DNA of 64,000 nt from contig NZ_WOFO01000002.1 of assembly GCF_010993705.1 (NCBI RefSeq), positions 558,001 through 622,000 of the forward strand. Reading direction: 5' to 3'. Shown here one piece after another: positions 53,829 through 63,063 of this stretch; within the stretch, counting starts at the first letter, position 1; the number at the start of each line of letters is the position of its first letter. This DNA is from Cyclobacterium sp. SYSU L10401. Its GTDB lineage: Bacteria; Bacteroidota; Bacteroidia; Cytophagales; Cyclobacteriaceae. The notes beneath the pieces are model-generated. The model saw only the letters and a program-made list of their open reading frames with translations, searched no databases and had not been told where the DNA came from. Made by a program: the position numbers and the translations under genes.

Positions 53829-54806
53829 ATGAAAGCAGTAGTTATTACTGAACCTGGCGATCCCGAAGTATTACAATTAAAAGAAAGAAATAAGCCGGTA
53901 CCTGGAAAAAATGAGGTCCTGATAAAAGTACGGGCTGCCGGGGTAAACCGGCCTGACCTGGCCCAACGACTGGGACAATATCCGGCTCCGGAAGGTGTGC
54001 CTGCAGACATTCCCGGTCTGGAAGTTTCCGGGATTGTGGAACAATTGGGAGAAACTGTCAAAACCTGGGAAATAGGTGATCAGGTATGCGCACTGATTGC
54101 CGGAGCTGGATACGCAGAATATGTAGTAGCCCCAGCCAGCCAGTGTTTAACCATCCCTGAAGGCATTAGCCTGGAAGAGGCTGCTTCCCTCCCCGAAACC
54201 TTTTTTACCATTTGGAACAATGTCTTTGACAAAGGAAAGTTTCGGGCTGGCGACAAGGTACTGGTTCATGGGGGCAGCAGCGGTATAGGGGTAGCTGCCA
54301 TACAGATGATTCATGCCCTGGGAGGCAGGGTATTCACCACCGCCGGGACCGATGAAAAATGCCGGGCATGCAAGACATTGGGAGCCGAAATGGCGATCAA
54401 TTACCGGCAGGAAGATTTTGAAGAAAAAATTAAAAACCACTTAAACGGTGCAGCTATTGATATTATCCTGGACATGGTCGGTGGAGATTATACTTTAAAA
54501 AACATCAGGTTACTGGCCAAAAAAGGCAGGCTCATTATGATTAATGCCATGCAAAACAAAATTGGAGAAGTGGACCTGATACGCATGATGAAAAATGAAC
54601 TGGTACTGACCGGATCTACCTTAAGGCCACAATCTGTAGCCTACAAGGGACTTATTGCTACCCAGTTGATGGCCCAAATCTGGCCACTTTTCCCGGACAA
54701 AATTAAGCCCTTTGTTCATACGGCATTTCCATTGGCAGAAGCCCATCGGGCGCACCGATTGATGGAAAGCTCCAGGCATATAGGGAAAATTTTGTTATTG
54801 GTATAA
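53829..54806 (+). CDS. Zinc-independent quinone oxidoreductase (PIG3/zeta-crystallin type MDR)
   Basis: 325 residues of the medium-chain dehydrogenase/reductase superfamily. GVNRPDLAQRLGQYPAPEGV and PGLEVSGIVEQLG mark the catalytic domain. The Rossmann part has KVLVHGGSSGIGVAAIQMIH and LGAEMAINYRQEDF, with DIILDMVGGDYTL. The structural and catalytic zinc ligands of alcohol dehydrogenases are absent, which fits NADPH:quinone reductases. It is cytoplasmic. It lies 6 bases after the universal stress protein gene and 38 before the amidohydrolase gene. Confidence 0.9.
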   Translation: MKAVVITEPGDPEVLQLKERNKPVPGKNEVLIKVRAAGVNRPDLAQRLGQYPAPEGVPADIPGLEVSGIVEQLGETVKTWEIGDQVCALIAGAGYAEYVVAPASQCLTIPEGISLEEAASLPETFFTIWNNVFDKGKFRAGDKVLVHGGSSGIGVAAIQMIHALGGRVFTTAGTDEKCRACKTLGAEMAINYRQEDFEEKIKNHLNGAAIDIILDMVGGDYTLKNIRLLAKKGRLIMINAMQNKIGEVDLIRMMKNELVLTGSTLRPQSVAYKGLIATQLMAQIWPLFPDKIKPFVHTAFPLAEAHRAHRLMESSRHIGKILLLV

Positions 54807-54844
54807 ATTGCTGACCCTATCAGGTTAAACCGTTAAAGTACTAA

Positions 54845-56215
54845 ATGATGAGATATTCGATGTTATTGATCACTTTCCTGGCAGTGAGCCTTTCCTGCGG
54901 CCCTAAGACCGTGTATGACCTAAGTGATACTGCCACCGTATTTGAAAATGTACATGTGATTGATGTGCGTACGGGTGATATAGCCAAATGCCATGTGGTC
55001 GTTGATGGACTGGTCATCGATCAGGTGATCCCTGCAGGAAGCCCTGCTGACTGGGGGCAGGCAACAGTCATTGATGCTGCCAACCAATACCTTTTACCCG
55101 GCCTTGCAGAAATGCATGCTCATATTCCCGCCCTGGAATGGAATGAGCCCCTGGTTGAAGAAACCTTATTCCTGTATCTTTCAAACGGTATCACCACCAT
55201 CAGGGGGATGTTGGGCAATCCGGTCCACCTGCCACTAAGGGAAAAAGCAGCCAGTCAGGAAATCATTTCTCCACGCATATTTACCTCAAGCCCTTCACTA
55301 AACGGCACTACCGTACCAACTCCTGAGGAGGCCCGTGAAAAAGTAAAAGCTTACGCGCAAGCTGGTTATGATTTTTTAAAACTTCACCCGGGCATCCGCA
55401 AACATGTATTTGACACCCTGGTGAAAACTGCACAGGAAGTGGGGATTCCCTATGCAGGACATGTGTCCAATTTGGTAGGGATCCGGCATGCTTTGGCCAA
55501 CGGCTACCAGACAGTGGACCATGTGGATGGCTTTCTGGAAGGGCTGGTTCCGGAAGATGCCGGGGTAAACCCAACAGAAAATGGCTTTTTCGGATTCAAT
55601 TTTACCGGACTGGCGGATAGGGATAAAATTCCTGAATTGGTAGACTTGAGTAGAAAAAACAAGGTTTGGGTGGTGCCTACCCAGGCACTTTTCGACCGCT
55701 GGTTTTCTCCTATTCCTGCGGCAGAATTGGTCAGCCAGCCTGAAATGCGGTACATGTCCCCTGAAACCCGAAATAATTGGGTGGCAAGCAAAAATAACCT
55801 GACTGAAGGAGATTCCTATGAGAAGGAAAAGTGGCAACAATTCCAGGAAATCAGGTACCAACTGATACAATCCTTACACAAAGATGGGCAAGGGCTGCTC
55901 CTGGGATCTGATGCGCCCCAGGTTTTCAATGTGCCCGGATTTTCTATTCATCATGAATTACAGGGCATGCTGGATGCGGGCCTGAGCCCCCTTGAAGCCA
56001 TTCAAATCGGAACCATCAATCCAGCAGCATTCTTCGGAGGAAATTTCGGGGAAATCAAAAAAGGAATGGAGGCAGATTTGATTTTGGTAAATGACAATCC
56101 CCTGGATGACCTGGAAAACCTGAGAAATCCTATCGGGGTGATGGCCAGGGGACAGTGGATAGACCAGCAGACCATCCAAAATAGACTTGCCGCAATTGCT
56201 GAACAATATGAATAA
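54845..56215 (+). CDS. Amidohydrolase (PF01979 type, imidazolonepropionase-like) lipoprotein
   Basis: 456 residues with a lipoprotein signal (LLITFLAVSLSCGPK, Cys18). The amidohydrolase barrel begins after a small beta domain (TVIDAANQYLLPGLAEMHAH), where MHAH gives the first two metal ligands. YDFLKLHPG carries a Lys at the position of the bridging ligand, PYAGHVSN gives a His, and LLLGSDAPQVF the catalytic Asp. The layout is that of exported imidazolonepropionase-like and Xaa-Pro dipeptidase-like enzymes. The creatininase-family and M1 peptidase genes follow, suggesting a shared role in peptide or cyclic amide breakdown. The substrate is unknown. Confidence 0.85.
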   Translation: MMRYSMLLITFLAVSLSCGPKTVYDLSDTATVFENVHVIDVRTGDIAKCHVVVDGLVIDQVIPAGSPADWGQATVIDAANQYLLPGLAEMHAHIPALEWNEPLVEETLFLYLSNGITTIRGMLGNPVHLPLREKAASQEIISPRIFTSSPSLNGTTVPTPEEAREKVKAYAQAGYDFLKLHPGIRKHVFDTLVKTAQEVGIPYAGHVSNLVGIRHALANGYQTVDHVDGFLEGLVPEDAGVNPTENGFFGFNFTGLADRDKIPELVDLSRKNKVWVVPTQALFDRWFSPIPAAELVSQPEMRYMSPETRNNWVASKNNLTEGDSYEKEKWQQFQEIRYQLIQSLHKDGQGLLLGSDAPQVFNVPGFSIHHELQGMLDAGLSPLEAIQIGTINPAAFFGGNFGEIKKGMEADLILVNDNPLDDLENLRNPIGVMARGQWIDQQTIQNRLAAIAEQYE

Positions 56216-56296
56216 CCCGGGGGATGGTACTTTTAAAAAAATATGGTTTATTTACATTTTAGGAATGGATACCAGATAAATTAATAAAACTAGCAC

Positions 56297-57058
56297 ATGA
56301 GACCTTATATTTTGGCCGAAACCAACTGGAAAGCCCTTAAAGATGAAAAGATTGAGTTGGCGGTTTTGCCATGGGCAGCCACGGAGGCCCATAATTACCA
56401 CCTTCCCTACGGTACCGATATTTACGAAGCAGATGCCATTGGGGCAGCCTCCGGAAAAATTGCCTGGGAAAAGGGGGCCAAAGTAATGATTTTACCCACC
56501 ATTCCATTTGGCGTCAATACAGGCCAATCCGATATTTACCTGGACATGAACCTCAACCCCAGCACCCAGCTGGCCATCATCAAAGACCTGACAAGCGTTT
56601 TACATCGGCAGGGAATTCCAAAATTGCTGATCCTGAACAGTCATGGTGGAAATGATTTCAAAACCATCCTCAGGGAGATTGGTCTGCAATTTCCAGACAT
56701 GTTTTTCAGCACCTGCAACTGGTTCCAGGCCCTGGACAAAACAAACTATTTTGATCACATGGGAGACCATGCCGATGAAATGGAAACCAGCCTGATCATG
56801 TACCTGCATTCTCACCTGGTGGGACCCCTGGCAGAAACCGGAGAGGGTGCAGAAAAAAAGTCAAAGGTCAAAGCCTTAAGGGAAGGCTGGGCCTGGGCTG
56901 AGAGAAAATGGTCCATGGTCACAGCAGATACAGGTATAGGCAATCCAAAAGCGTCCAGCGAGGCAAAAGGTGCCCGGTTTTTTAAGGATGTCACCGAGAA
57001 AGTGGCTCAATTGATGATCGATTTAGAAAAACTTGACATTACTGACCGCTACGAATAA
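56297..57058 (+). CDS. Creatininase-family amidohydrolase
   Basis: 253 residues of the creatininase superfamily. Metal-binding segments: PWAATEAHNYHLPYGTDIYE (Glu, His and Asp), LILNSHGGND (His, Asp), and the later GDHADEMETSLIMYL (His, Glu). Relatives cleave cyclic or ring amides such as creatinine, and some process pyrroloquinoline or mycofactocin precursors. There is no signal peptide. It sits between an exported amidohydrolase and an M1 peptidase, starting 14 bases before the peptidase gene. The true substrate is not visible from sequence. Confidence 0.88.
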   Translation: MRPYILAETNWKALKDEKIELAVLPWAATEAHNYHLPYGTDIYEADAIGAASGKIAWEKGAKVMILPTIPFGVNTGQSDIYLDMNLNPSTQLAIIKDLTSVLHRQGIPKLLILNSHGGNDFKTILREIGLQFPDMFFSTCNWFQALDKTNYFDHMGDHADEMETSLIMYLHSHLVGPLAETGEGAEKKSKVKALREGWAWAERKWSMVTADTGIGNPKASSEAKGARFFKDVTEKVAQLMIDLEKLDITDRYE

Positions 57059-57072
57059 CCGCCAGCTTACTT

Positions 57073-58749
57073 ATGAAATTACCTCCTGATAGTACTTTTC
57101 TATATGTCCTGGTCTTATTTTCAGGCCTGGCATTTTCAATCCCTTTAGCCAGTGCCCAGCAAATAGGTGTTCCCTATTCCAGACAAGACAGCCTGAGAGG
57201 TAGCATCACTCCCGAAAGAGAGTGGTGGGATTTGGTATTCTATCACCTGGATATCGAGGTGGATCCCAGAAAAAAAACCATTGAGGGAACCAATTCCGTG
57301 TACTATACCGTGCTCCAAGAAGGTCAGGTGCTTCAAATTGACCTGCAGGAGCCCATGGAAATAAGGGCTTTTCGGCAGGAAGGAGAGGAACTGACCTATA
57401 CAAGGGAAGGAAATGCCTATTTTGTGAACCTTTCGTCTCCGCAAAAGCCGGGAAGCAGTCATAACCTGGAGATCTCCTATGGAGGCAGTCCCCGCATCAG
57501 CCCCAATCCACCCTGGAGTGGTGGATTGACCTGGGAGAAAGACGAAAAGGGAAAACCCTTTATTGCCAATTCAAATCAGGGAGACGGAGCCAGTCTCTGG
57601 TGGCCCTGCAAAGACCACATGTATGATGAGCCGGACAGCATGCTTATCAGCGTAAAGGTTCCCGATCCTTTAATAAATGTATCCAACGGCCGGCTGAGAA
57701 AAACGGAAAAGCACGACGATGGGAAAAGCACCTACCACTGGTTTGTGGCCAACCCCATTAGCAACTATGGTGTCAATATCAGTATTGCAGATTATTCGCA
57801 TTTTTCTGAAGAATACCTGGGAGAAAATGGTCCACTGAGTCTGGATTATTACGTACTTAAAGAAAACCTAGACAGAGCCAGGGCTCAGTTTAAGGATGTA
57901 CCCAGGCTGATGCGGGCTTTTGAATATTGGTTTGGACCCTATCCGTTCTACGAGGATGGATTCAAATTGATAGAAGTGCCCTATTTGGGCATGGAACATC
58001 AATCCGCAGTAACCTATGGCAACGGATACCAGCAGGGATATAAAGGGAAGGATTTTAGCGAAACCGGATGGGGTCTTACTTTTGACTATATCATTATACA
58101 TGAAGCCGGTCACGAATGGTTTGCCAATAACATTACCTACCAGGATATTGCCGATATGTGGATTCATGAAAGTTTTACCACCTATTCTGAAAGCTTGTTT
58201 CTGGATTACCACTACGGAGTAAATGCCGGTAACGCTTACTTGCAAGGGGCAAGGCAGGTGATAAAAAATGACATTCCCATAATCGGTGATTATGGGGTCA
58301 ATCAAAGAGGATCAGGAGACATGTATTTTAAAGGAGCCAATATCCTGCATACCCTGAGACAATGGATAGATGACGATAAAAAATGGCGGAAGATCCTGAG
58401 GGAAATGAATAAAACCTTTTATCACCAAACAGTAACAAGTAGTGAAATTGAAGCGTTTTTGGCAAAAAAAACCGGATTCCCCCTTCAATCATTTTTTGAT
58501 CAGTACCTGAGAACCGCAGATGTCCCCTTATTTCAATTTTACTGGAAAGAAGGTCGGCTATATTATCGCTGGAGAGAGGTGGTGGAGGATTTTGCTATGC
58601 CTTTAAGAATCAAACAACAGGATAGGATCCATTGGTTGGAGCCTACTTCAGAATGGCAAAGTACCCCTGCCCTGATCGAAAAGGAAATGATAGAGGCGGA
58701 TCCTAATTTTTACATTTTCACCCAGCAAATTCAACCGGTCACCGAATAA
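57073..58749 (+). CDS. M1-family zinc metallopeptidase, secreted
   Basis: 558 residues with a signal peptide (LVLFSGLAFSIPLASAQQ). The N-terminal beta domain has YHLDIEVDPRKKTIEGTNSV. The substrate motif appears as LGMEHQSAVTYGN, in the place of the usual G-x-M-E-N. Zinc is bound by H343-E-x-x-H347 in HEAGHEW and by E366 in WIHESFTTYSE, 18 residues further. The thermolysin-like part is followed by a short helical domain but no long C-terminal HEAT domain, so it is smaller than aminopeptidase N. It probably cleaves peptides outside the cytoplasm. It starts 14 bases after the creatininase-family gene. Confidence 0.9.
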   Translation: MKLPPDSTFLYVLVLFSGLAFSIPLASAQQIGVPYSRQDSLRGSITPEREWWDLVFYHLDIEVDPRKKTIEGTNSVYYTVLQEGQVLQIDLQEPMEIRAFRQEGEELTYTREGNAYFVNLSSPQKPGSSHNLEISYGGSPRISPNPPWSGGLTWEKDEKGKPFIANSNQGDGASLWWPCKDHMYDEPDSMLISVKVPDPLINVSNGRLRKTEKHDDGKSTYHWFVANPISNYGVNISIADYSHFSEEYLGENGPLSLDYYVLKENLDRARAQFKDVPRLMRAFEYWFGPYPFYEDGFKLIEVPYLGMEHQSAVTYGNGYQQGYKGKDFSETGWGLTFDYIIIHEAGHEWFANNITYQDIADMWIHESFTTYSESLFLDYHYGVNAGNAYLQGARQVIKNDIPIIGDYGVNQRGSGDMYFKGANILHTLRQWIDDDKKWRKILREMNKTFYHQTVTSSEIEAFLAKKTGFPLQSFFDQYLRTADVPLFQFYWKEGRLYYRWREVVEDFAMPLRIKQQDRIHWLEPTSEWQSTPALIEKEMIEADPNFYIFTQQIQPVTE

Positions 58750-58818
58750 ATAAAGTGAACATATCCATAAATTTTGATTAATTTTAAAGTTTAATTTTAA
58801 ATAAAAGGACCATCAGAA

Positions 58819-59619
58819 ATGGACAAAAACACCAAGATTGCCATTATTGGCTGTGGAAACCTCGGCTTATCCATTGTCAATGGACTTTTGTCGACATCAG
58901 GTTTTAACGGAAAGAACCTGACGGTAACCAAAAGGCATCCTGAAAGCCTGTTTTACCTGCAATCTCAGGGAGTAAATGTACTGGCAGACAATAAAGAAGC
59001 TGTAAAAGATGCTGACTTCGTTATTTTGGGGGTCAAACCTTATAACATCAAGCCTGTATTAGAGGAAATAAAACCATTTTTATATAAGAAAAAGCAGGTA
59101 ATTGCTTCATTGGCTGCCGGAGTAACCCTGGAAGCAATAAAGAAGGAATTAGAGCCTGGTACCACTGTTTTCCGGGTAATGCCAAATATTGCAGCAGACA
59201 TTAAAGAATCCATCACCTGCATTTGTGGGGAAGATTTTACTCCTGAATCTGAGGATGTGGTCAAGTCCATATTCAATAGTGTGGGCATATCCATCACCAT
59301 AGAGGAACACCTGATGGAAGCCGCCACCGTTTTGGGTGCCTGCGGGACTGCCTTTGTGCTTCGGTTTATGCGGGCCATGACACAGGGAGGAATACAGATT
59401 GGTTTTGATGCGAAGACAGCCAACAAGATTGTCAACCAAACCGTAAAGGGAGCGGCTGAACTCATCATCCAAAAAGGGATTCACCCGGAAGCGGCCATTG
59501 ATAAAGTTACGACTCCTAAGGGCTCCACGATTAAAGGGCTAAATGAAATGGAACACCATGGTTTTAGTTCTGCTATGGTAAGAGGTGTAGTCGCCTCCTA
59601 TGAGGACATCAAAAAGTAG
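58819..59619 (+). CDS. proC: Pyrroline-5-carboxylate reductase
   Basis: 266 residues. KIAIIGCGNLGLSIVNGLL at the N-terminus is the NAD(P) glycine loop. VKPYNIKPVLEEI, SLAAGVTLEAIKKEL and FRVMPNIAADIKES belong to the P5C reductase core, and the dimer domain has the hallmark EAATVLGACGTAFVLRFMRA and VTTPKGSTIKGLNEME. It catalyses the last step of proline synthesis in the cytoplasm. Position 4 bases before the alpha/beta hydrolase gene and 69 after the M1 peptidase suggests one transcript. No proA or proB is present in the window. Confidence 0.92.
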   Translation: MDKNTKIAIIGCGNLGLSIVNGLLSTSGFNGKNLTVTKRHPESLFYLQSQGVNVLADNKEAVKDADFVILGVKPYNIKPVLEEIKPFLYKKKQVIASLAAGVTLEAIKKELEPGTTVFRVMPNIAADIKESITCICGEDFTPESEDVVKSIFNSVGISITIEEHLMEAATVLGACGTAFVLRFMRAMTQGGIQIGFDAKTANKIVNQTVKGAAELIIQKGIHPEAAIDKVTTPKGSTIKGLNEMEHHGFSSAMVRGVVASYEDIKK

Positions 59620-59623
59620 GACC

Positions 59624-60643
59624 ATGACGAGAATTATCCCCTGGCTAATGGGTATAGCCATTTTACTGGTAATAGTATATATGCTGGGCCCCAGAGAAAG
59701 CACAGAAGATCTCACTGGCACTTATCCTGAGGTTCCTGAAGATCTGATCGAGCTGGACGCCTTTGTCAAGGCAAAAGAGGATACTGTCGAAGGATTGAAA
59801 GCCAATAATCAGGCTCAAATCATTTGGGCAGACAGCACCGAAAAGAAAAAAACTCCATTCAGTATATTATATGTGCATGGGTTTGGGGCCAGCCAAATGG
59901 AAGGGGATCCTGTCCACAGGAAAATTGCAGAACACTTTGGAGCCAATCTTTTTTTAAGCCGGTTGCCAGAACATGGGATCGACAGACCCAATGCTTTTGA
60001 GTACCTGGATGCTTCAAAACTGGTGCAAGGGGCCAGAGAAGCCTACATGATCAGCAAGCAACTCGGAGAGCAGGTCATCGTGATCGGCACCTCTATGGGA
60101 GGTGCCTTATCATTGATACTTGCTGAAGAAAGACCTGAAATACATGCCCTGCTTTTATATTCCCCTTGTATTGCCATATATGGAGACAAACTGGACCCCC
60201 TTTTTCAGCCTTGGATGAAACAATTAATGGAGATTACCATGACTGAAAATGGGATCATGTTGGTTCCTCGGGAGCAGGAGGAAGGAAAATACTGGGCCAA
60301 TCGGCTACATATCAATGCCTACACAAGCCTGGGTATTCTGGTGAAAAGCAAAATGAATTCAGAAACCTTTAAAAAGGTGGAGCAACCCCTATTTATGGGG
60401 TATTATTACAAAGATGAAGAAAATCAGGACAGGGTAGTATCCGTACCTGCCATGCTCGAAATGTATGAGCAAATCAATACTCCTGCTTCCCTGAAAAGAA
60501 AAACAAGTTTCCCGGAGGCAGCTGATCACGTCATCAGCTCCAGCATAAAAACCGATACCTGGGAAGAGGTGTTGGAGGAGTCTATCGATTTCCTGGAAGA
60601 GGTAGTGCAGGTCCCTGTACCCGAAATGATGGAAGCCTTATAG
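59624..60643 (+). CDS. Alpha/beta hydrolase, membrane-anchored
   Basis: 339 residues from the ATG at 59624, 4 bases after the proC stop. A longer frame overlapping proC exists but is unlikely. The N-terminus is a signal anchor (IPWLMGIAILLVIVYML). The hydrolase core has LYVHGFGASQ with the oxyanion-type HG, nucleophile Ser in VIGTSMGGALSL, and a late His in FPEAADHVISSS. Monoglyceride lipases and esterases share this arrangement. The substrate is unknown. It is the last gene of the run and ends in a strong terminator. Confidence 0.85.
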   Translation: MTRIIPWLMGIAILLVIVYMLGPRESTEDLTGTYPEVPEDLIELDAFVKAKEDTVEGLKANNQAQIIWADSTEKKKTPFSILYVHGFGASQMEGDPVHRKIAEHFGANLFLSRLPEHGIDRPNAFEYLDASKLVQGAREAYMISKQLGEQVIVIGTSMGGALSLILAEERPEIHALLLYSPCIAIYGDKLDPLFQPWMKQLMEITMTENGIMLVPREQEEGKYWANRLHINAYTSLGILVKSKMNSETFKKVEQPLFMGYYYKDEENQDRVVSVPAMLEMYEQINTPASLKRKTSFPEAADHVISSSIKTDTWEEVLEESIDFLEEVVQVPVPEMMEAL

Positions 60644-60658
60644 GTATTCAAAATGGAA

Positions 60659-60694
60659 AAATAAAGCCACACATTTGAGATGGTGGCTTTATTT
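60659..60694. terminator. Bidirectional terminator between convergent genes
   Basis: AAATAAAGCCAC and GTGGCTTTATTT form a perfect 12-bp stem with a 12-base loop. It lies between the hydrolase stop (60643) and the stop of the small DUF1328 gene (60698), and serves both strands. Confidence 0.88.
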
Positions 60695-60697
60695 CGT

Positions 60698-60862
60698 TTA
60701 AAATCCATTAATTGCCCCTGCAATCAAGCTTATGGCCAATAAAATCAGAAACAAATAAAAGATTATTTTTGCAATAGAAGCCAATCCGGAAGCAAGCCCG
60801 GAAAAACCCAAAACAGCAGCAATCAATGCCACAACTAAAAACACAATTACCCAAGTTAACAT
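60698..60862 (-). CDS. DUF1328-family small membrane protein
   Basis: A 54-residue protein from ATG at 60862 to TAA at 60698. It is nearly all hydrophobic with two helices: [20 protein letters not shown], then a Gly/Ser turn (SGLASGLAS), then [20 protein letters not shown]. Length, the FSGLASG-type turn and the I-A-K-x-I-F-Y-L-F segment match DUF1328 (YtjA-like) proteins. Function is unknown. They are inner-membrane peptides often seen near stress genes. Confidence 0.85.
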   Translation of the reverse strand: MLTWVIVFLVVALIAAVLGFSGLASGLASIAKIIFYLFLILLAISLIAGAINGF

Positions 60863-60990
60863 CGTTTTTTTGGTTTGGTTAATGAAAATTTCACCATATA
60901 ATTTACAACAAATAAGCCACTTTTCAAACTAACGCCATTAATGTATATACAAATGATATTTTTTCAGGTATAAATTAAGTCAGTCAGCAT

Positions 60991-63063
60991 TTAATCAATC
61001 AATACTCCTATTTCAGCAAAACTAGCCGGTTGATCATCCAGTTTATCCAGGGCTTTCAATTGGATATACCTGGCCTCAATTGTAGAAAAATTTACCCGTT
61101 GTTCGATTGGACTGTTGGCAATGTTACCAAATTCTCCCGTACTTACTTCCTCCCACTGGTCTCCATCCTTACTTACCAGGAAGGAATAGGATCGGATCAA
61201 ACCTGATAAATACCTGTTTTGCATGGGGAAATAGGTAAAGCCATTCAGGGTATAGGTAGCTCCCAGGTCAATGGTAACTTTATCTTTCTTGCTGAAATAA
61301 TTGGTATTGGCGTTATCATCTATCAAATGATTGGCATCCTCCTCCGGATCCATTACTTTCCAGTTTTTCTTTGCAAGCTGCAGCTCCACTTCTACAGGTT
61401 CACTGAATGCTTCCACTTTAGGGTCTCTGGAAATGGCACGGAGGGTTGCAGGCTCCAAAACTTCAAATTTTCCGGAATACAATATGCCCTGCCTGGCTGG
61501 ATCAGCGCCATCCAATGTATAATACATCTCCAATCCTTCTTCTGAGGACTGCAGACTTACCATACCGGATTTTTCCCTACTGATTTGGGGAGGAAGTAAT
61601 AAACTGGGTGCCTGGTATAAAGCCAGGTGACTGATCGTAGGGCTACCCTTTGCCTCATGAATAGTGAGCCTGATGCGTGTAGCCCTGGTATCGGGCAACC
61701 TTAAAATTCTTTTGAATCCAATGGTGGTACCTGACGCAATTTTCTCCCAGGAATCACTGCCCTGCTGCACTTCCAGGTCAAATGATTTCACTCTTTGACC
61801 CAAGGCTATATTTTCCTGAACCAGAAATCTGTTAAAAGCCACGGGGTCACCAAAATCGATCGTAATGGATGCATTGCTTTTTCCTTCTTCGGCAGCCCAG
61901 TATCGGTCCAAACGCTCATCCAATATTTGCATAACCTCAAATCCCTTTCCCCTGCTTGAACTTGCCGACAGGTTATCCTCCTCTATTGATATAGGGCTTT
62001 CAAAATCTGCTTTCACTTTATCGACCAGTTTCATGAGTTGATCGATGTCATTTTCATGAATTTTGCCCCGCTTATCAATCGGAAAATTCAATAATAAGGA
62101 ACTGTTTCTTCCGATACTGTTGTAATAAATATCCAAAAGTTGGGGTAAGGATTTGACTTTGTGGTCTTCGTATTCGTGGTAATACCAGCCGGGCCTGATA
62201 GAAACATCCGCTTCAGCAGGCACCCAATGGGTTCCATTTTCCTGTCCGGAGGCATATTTTTCCGCATATTCCGGCATCCCCCCGTATATCGAATCCCGCA
62301 TCAGGTTAGACCAGGTAGTTTCATAGGCATATCCATGCTCATTTCCCACCCATCTGACATCCGGCCCTGCATCACCGAAAATAACGGCATTGGGTTGAAG
62401 TTCTCTAATAATGGCATAAGTGTTTTGCCAATCATAATAGGTCTTTTTGTCCACCCTTCTCTCTTCATTGGCCCCGCCATAGTAACCTGTTCCCCCATTC
62501 GCCCCGTCAAACCAAACTTCAAAGATTTCTCCATAGTTTGTCAGCAGCTCCCTCAATTGCTGCCTGAATACCTCAATGTACTCCGGCTTTCCATAGTCCG
62601 GGTGGTTTCTGTCCCAGGGCGAAAGATAAACACCAAATTTAAGTCCTTCCTTACGGAATGCTTCCGCCACCTCTTTGATGATATCTCCCTTTCCTTCTTT
62701 CCAGCTGGCATTTTTTACCGAATGTTCAGTAGTACTTGTTGGCCACAAGCAAAAACCATCATGGTGTTTGGCCGTGATAATGATTCCCTTCATTCCTGCA
62801 GCTTTACAGACCCTTGCCCACTGAGCAGGATCAAAATCTGTAGGGTTAAATAAGGCAGGGTCTTCATTTCCCATCCCCCACTCCCTATTGGTGAATGTAT
62901 TCATGTTGAAATGTGCAAATGCATAAAACTCCAGCTGCTGCCAATCAAGTTGCCGGGCATGGGGAACAGGGTCCACCGGTTCAGGAGGAGAATCCTGAGG
63001 TGCAGCACAGGAAACCAAAAGACTGAAAATAAATGCGAGGAAGTAGTCCTTATTCGCTTTCAT
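60991..63063 (-). CDS. GH29 alpha-L-fucosidase, lipoprotein
   Basis: 690 residues from the ATG at 63063, which begins a lipoprotein signal (AFIFSLLVSCAAP, Cys19). The GH29 barrel shows YAFAHFNMNTFTNREWG, ITAKHHDGFCLWPT, KFGVYLSPWDRN, and nucleophile D186 in EVWFDGANGG. C-terminal modules follow: a sheet domain with RLPDTRATRIRLTI, a chitobiase-like FN3-type segment (MYYTLDGADPA), and an F5/8 type C-like domain (HLIDDNANTNYFSKKDKVTI) that may bind glycans. It removes terminal fucose from oligosaccharides outside the cytoplasm. Its first 14 bases overlap the end of the upstream hybrid regulator gene, so it is co-transcribed with that regulator. Confidence 0.92.
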   Translation of the reverse strand: MKANKDYFLAFIFSLLVSCAAPQDSPPEPVDPVPHARQLDWQQLEFYAFAHFNMNTFTNREWGMGNEDPALFNPTDFDPAQWARVCKAAGMKGIIITAKHHDGFCLWPTSTTEHSVKNASWKEGKGDIIKEVAEAFRKEGLKFGVYLSPWDRNHPDYGKPEYIEVFRQQLRELLTNYGEIFEVWFDGANGGTGYYGGANEERRVDKKTYYDWQNTYAIIRELQPNAVIFGDAGPDVRWVGNEHGYAYETTWSNLMRDSIYGGMPEYAEKYASGQENGTHWVPAEADVSIRPGWYYHEYEDHKVKSLPQLLDIYYNSIGRNSSLLLNFPIDKRGKIHENDIDQLMKLVDKVKADFESPISIEEDNLSASSSRGKGFEVMQILDERLDRYWAAEEGKSNASITIDFGDPVAFNRFLVQENIALGQRVKSFDLEVQQGSDSWEKIASGTTIGFKRILRLPDTRATRIRLTIHEAKGSPTISHLALYQAPSLLLPPQISREKSGMVSLQSSEEGLEMYYTLDGADPARQGILYSGKFEVLEPATLRAISRDPKVEAFSEPVEVELQLAKKNWKVMDPEEDANHLIDDNANTNYFSKKDKVTIDLGATYTLNGFTYFPMQNRYLSGLIRSYSFLVSKDGDQWEEVSTGEFGNIANSPIEQRVNFSTIEARYIQLKALDKLDDQPASFAEIGVLID

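Noticed and set aside
57073-58749. Defective M1 peptidase because G-x-M-E-N reads GMEH
   Set aside because: The zinc site is complete and the GMEHQSA variant is, as far as I know, usual in this Bacteroidota subgroup.
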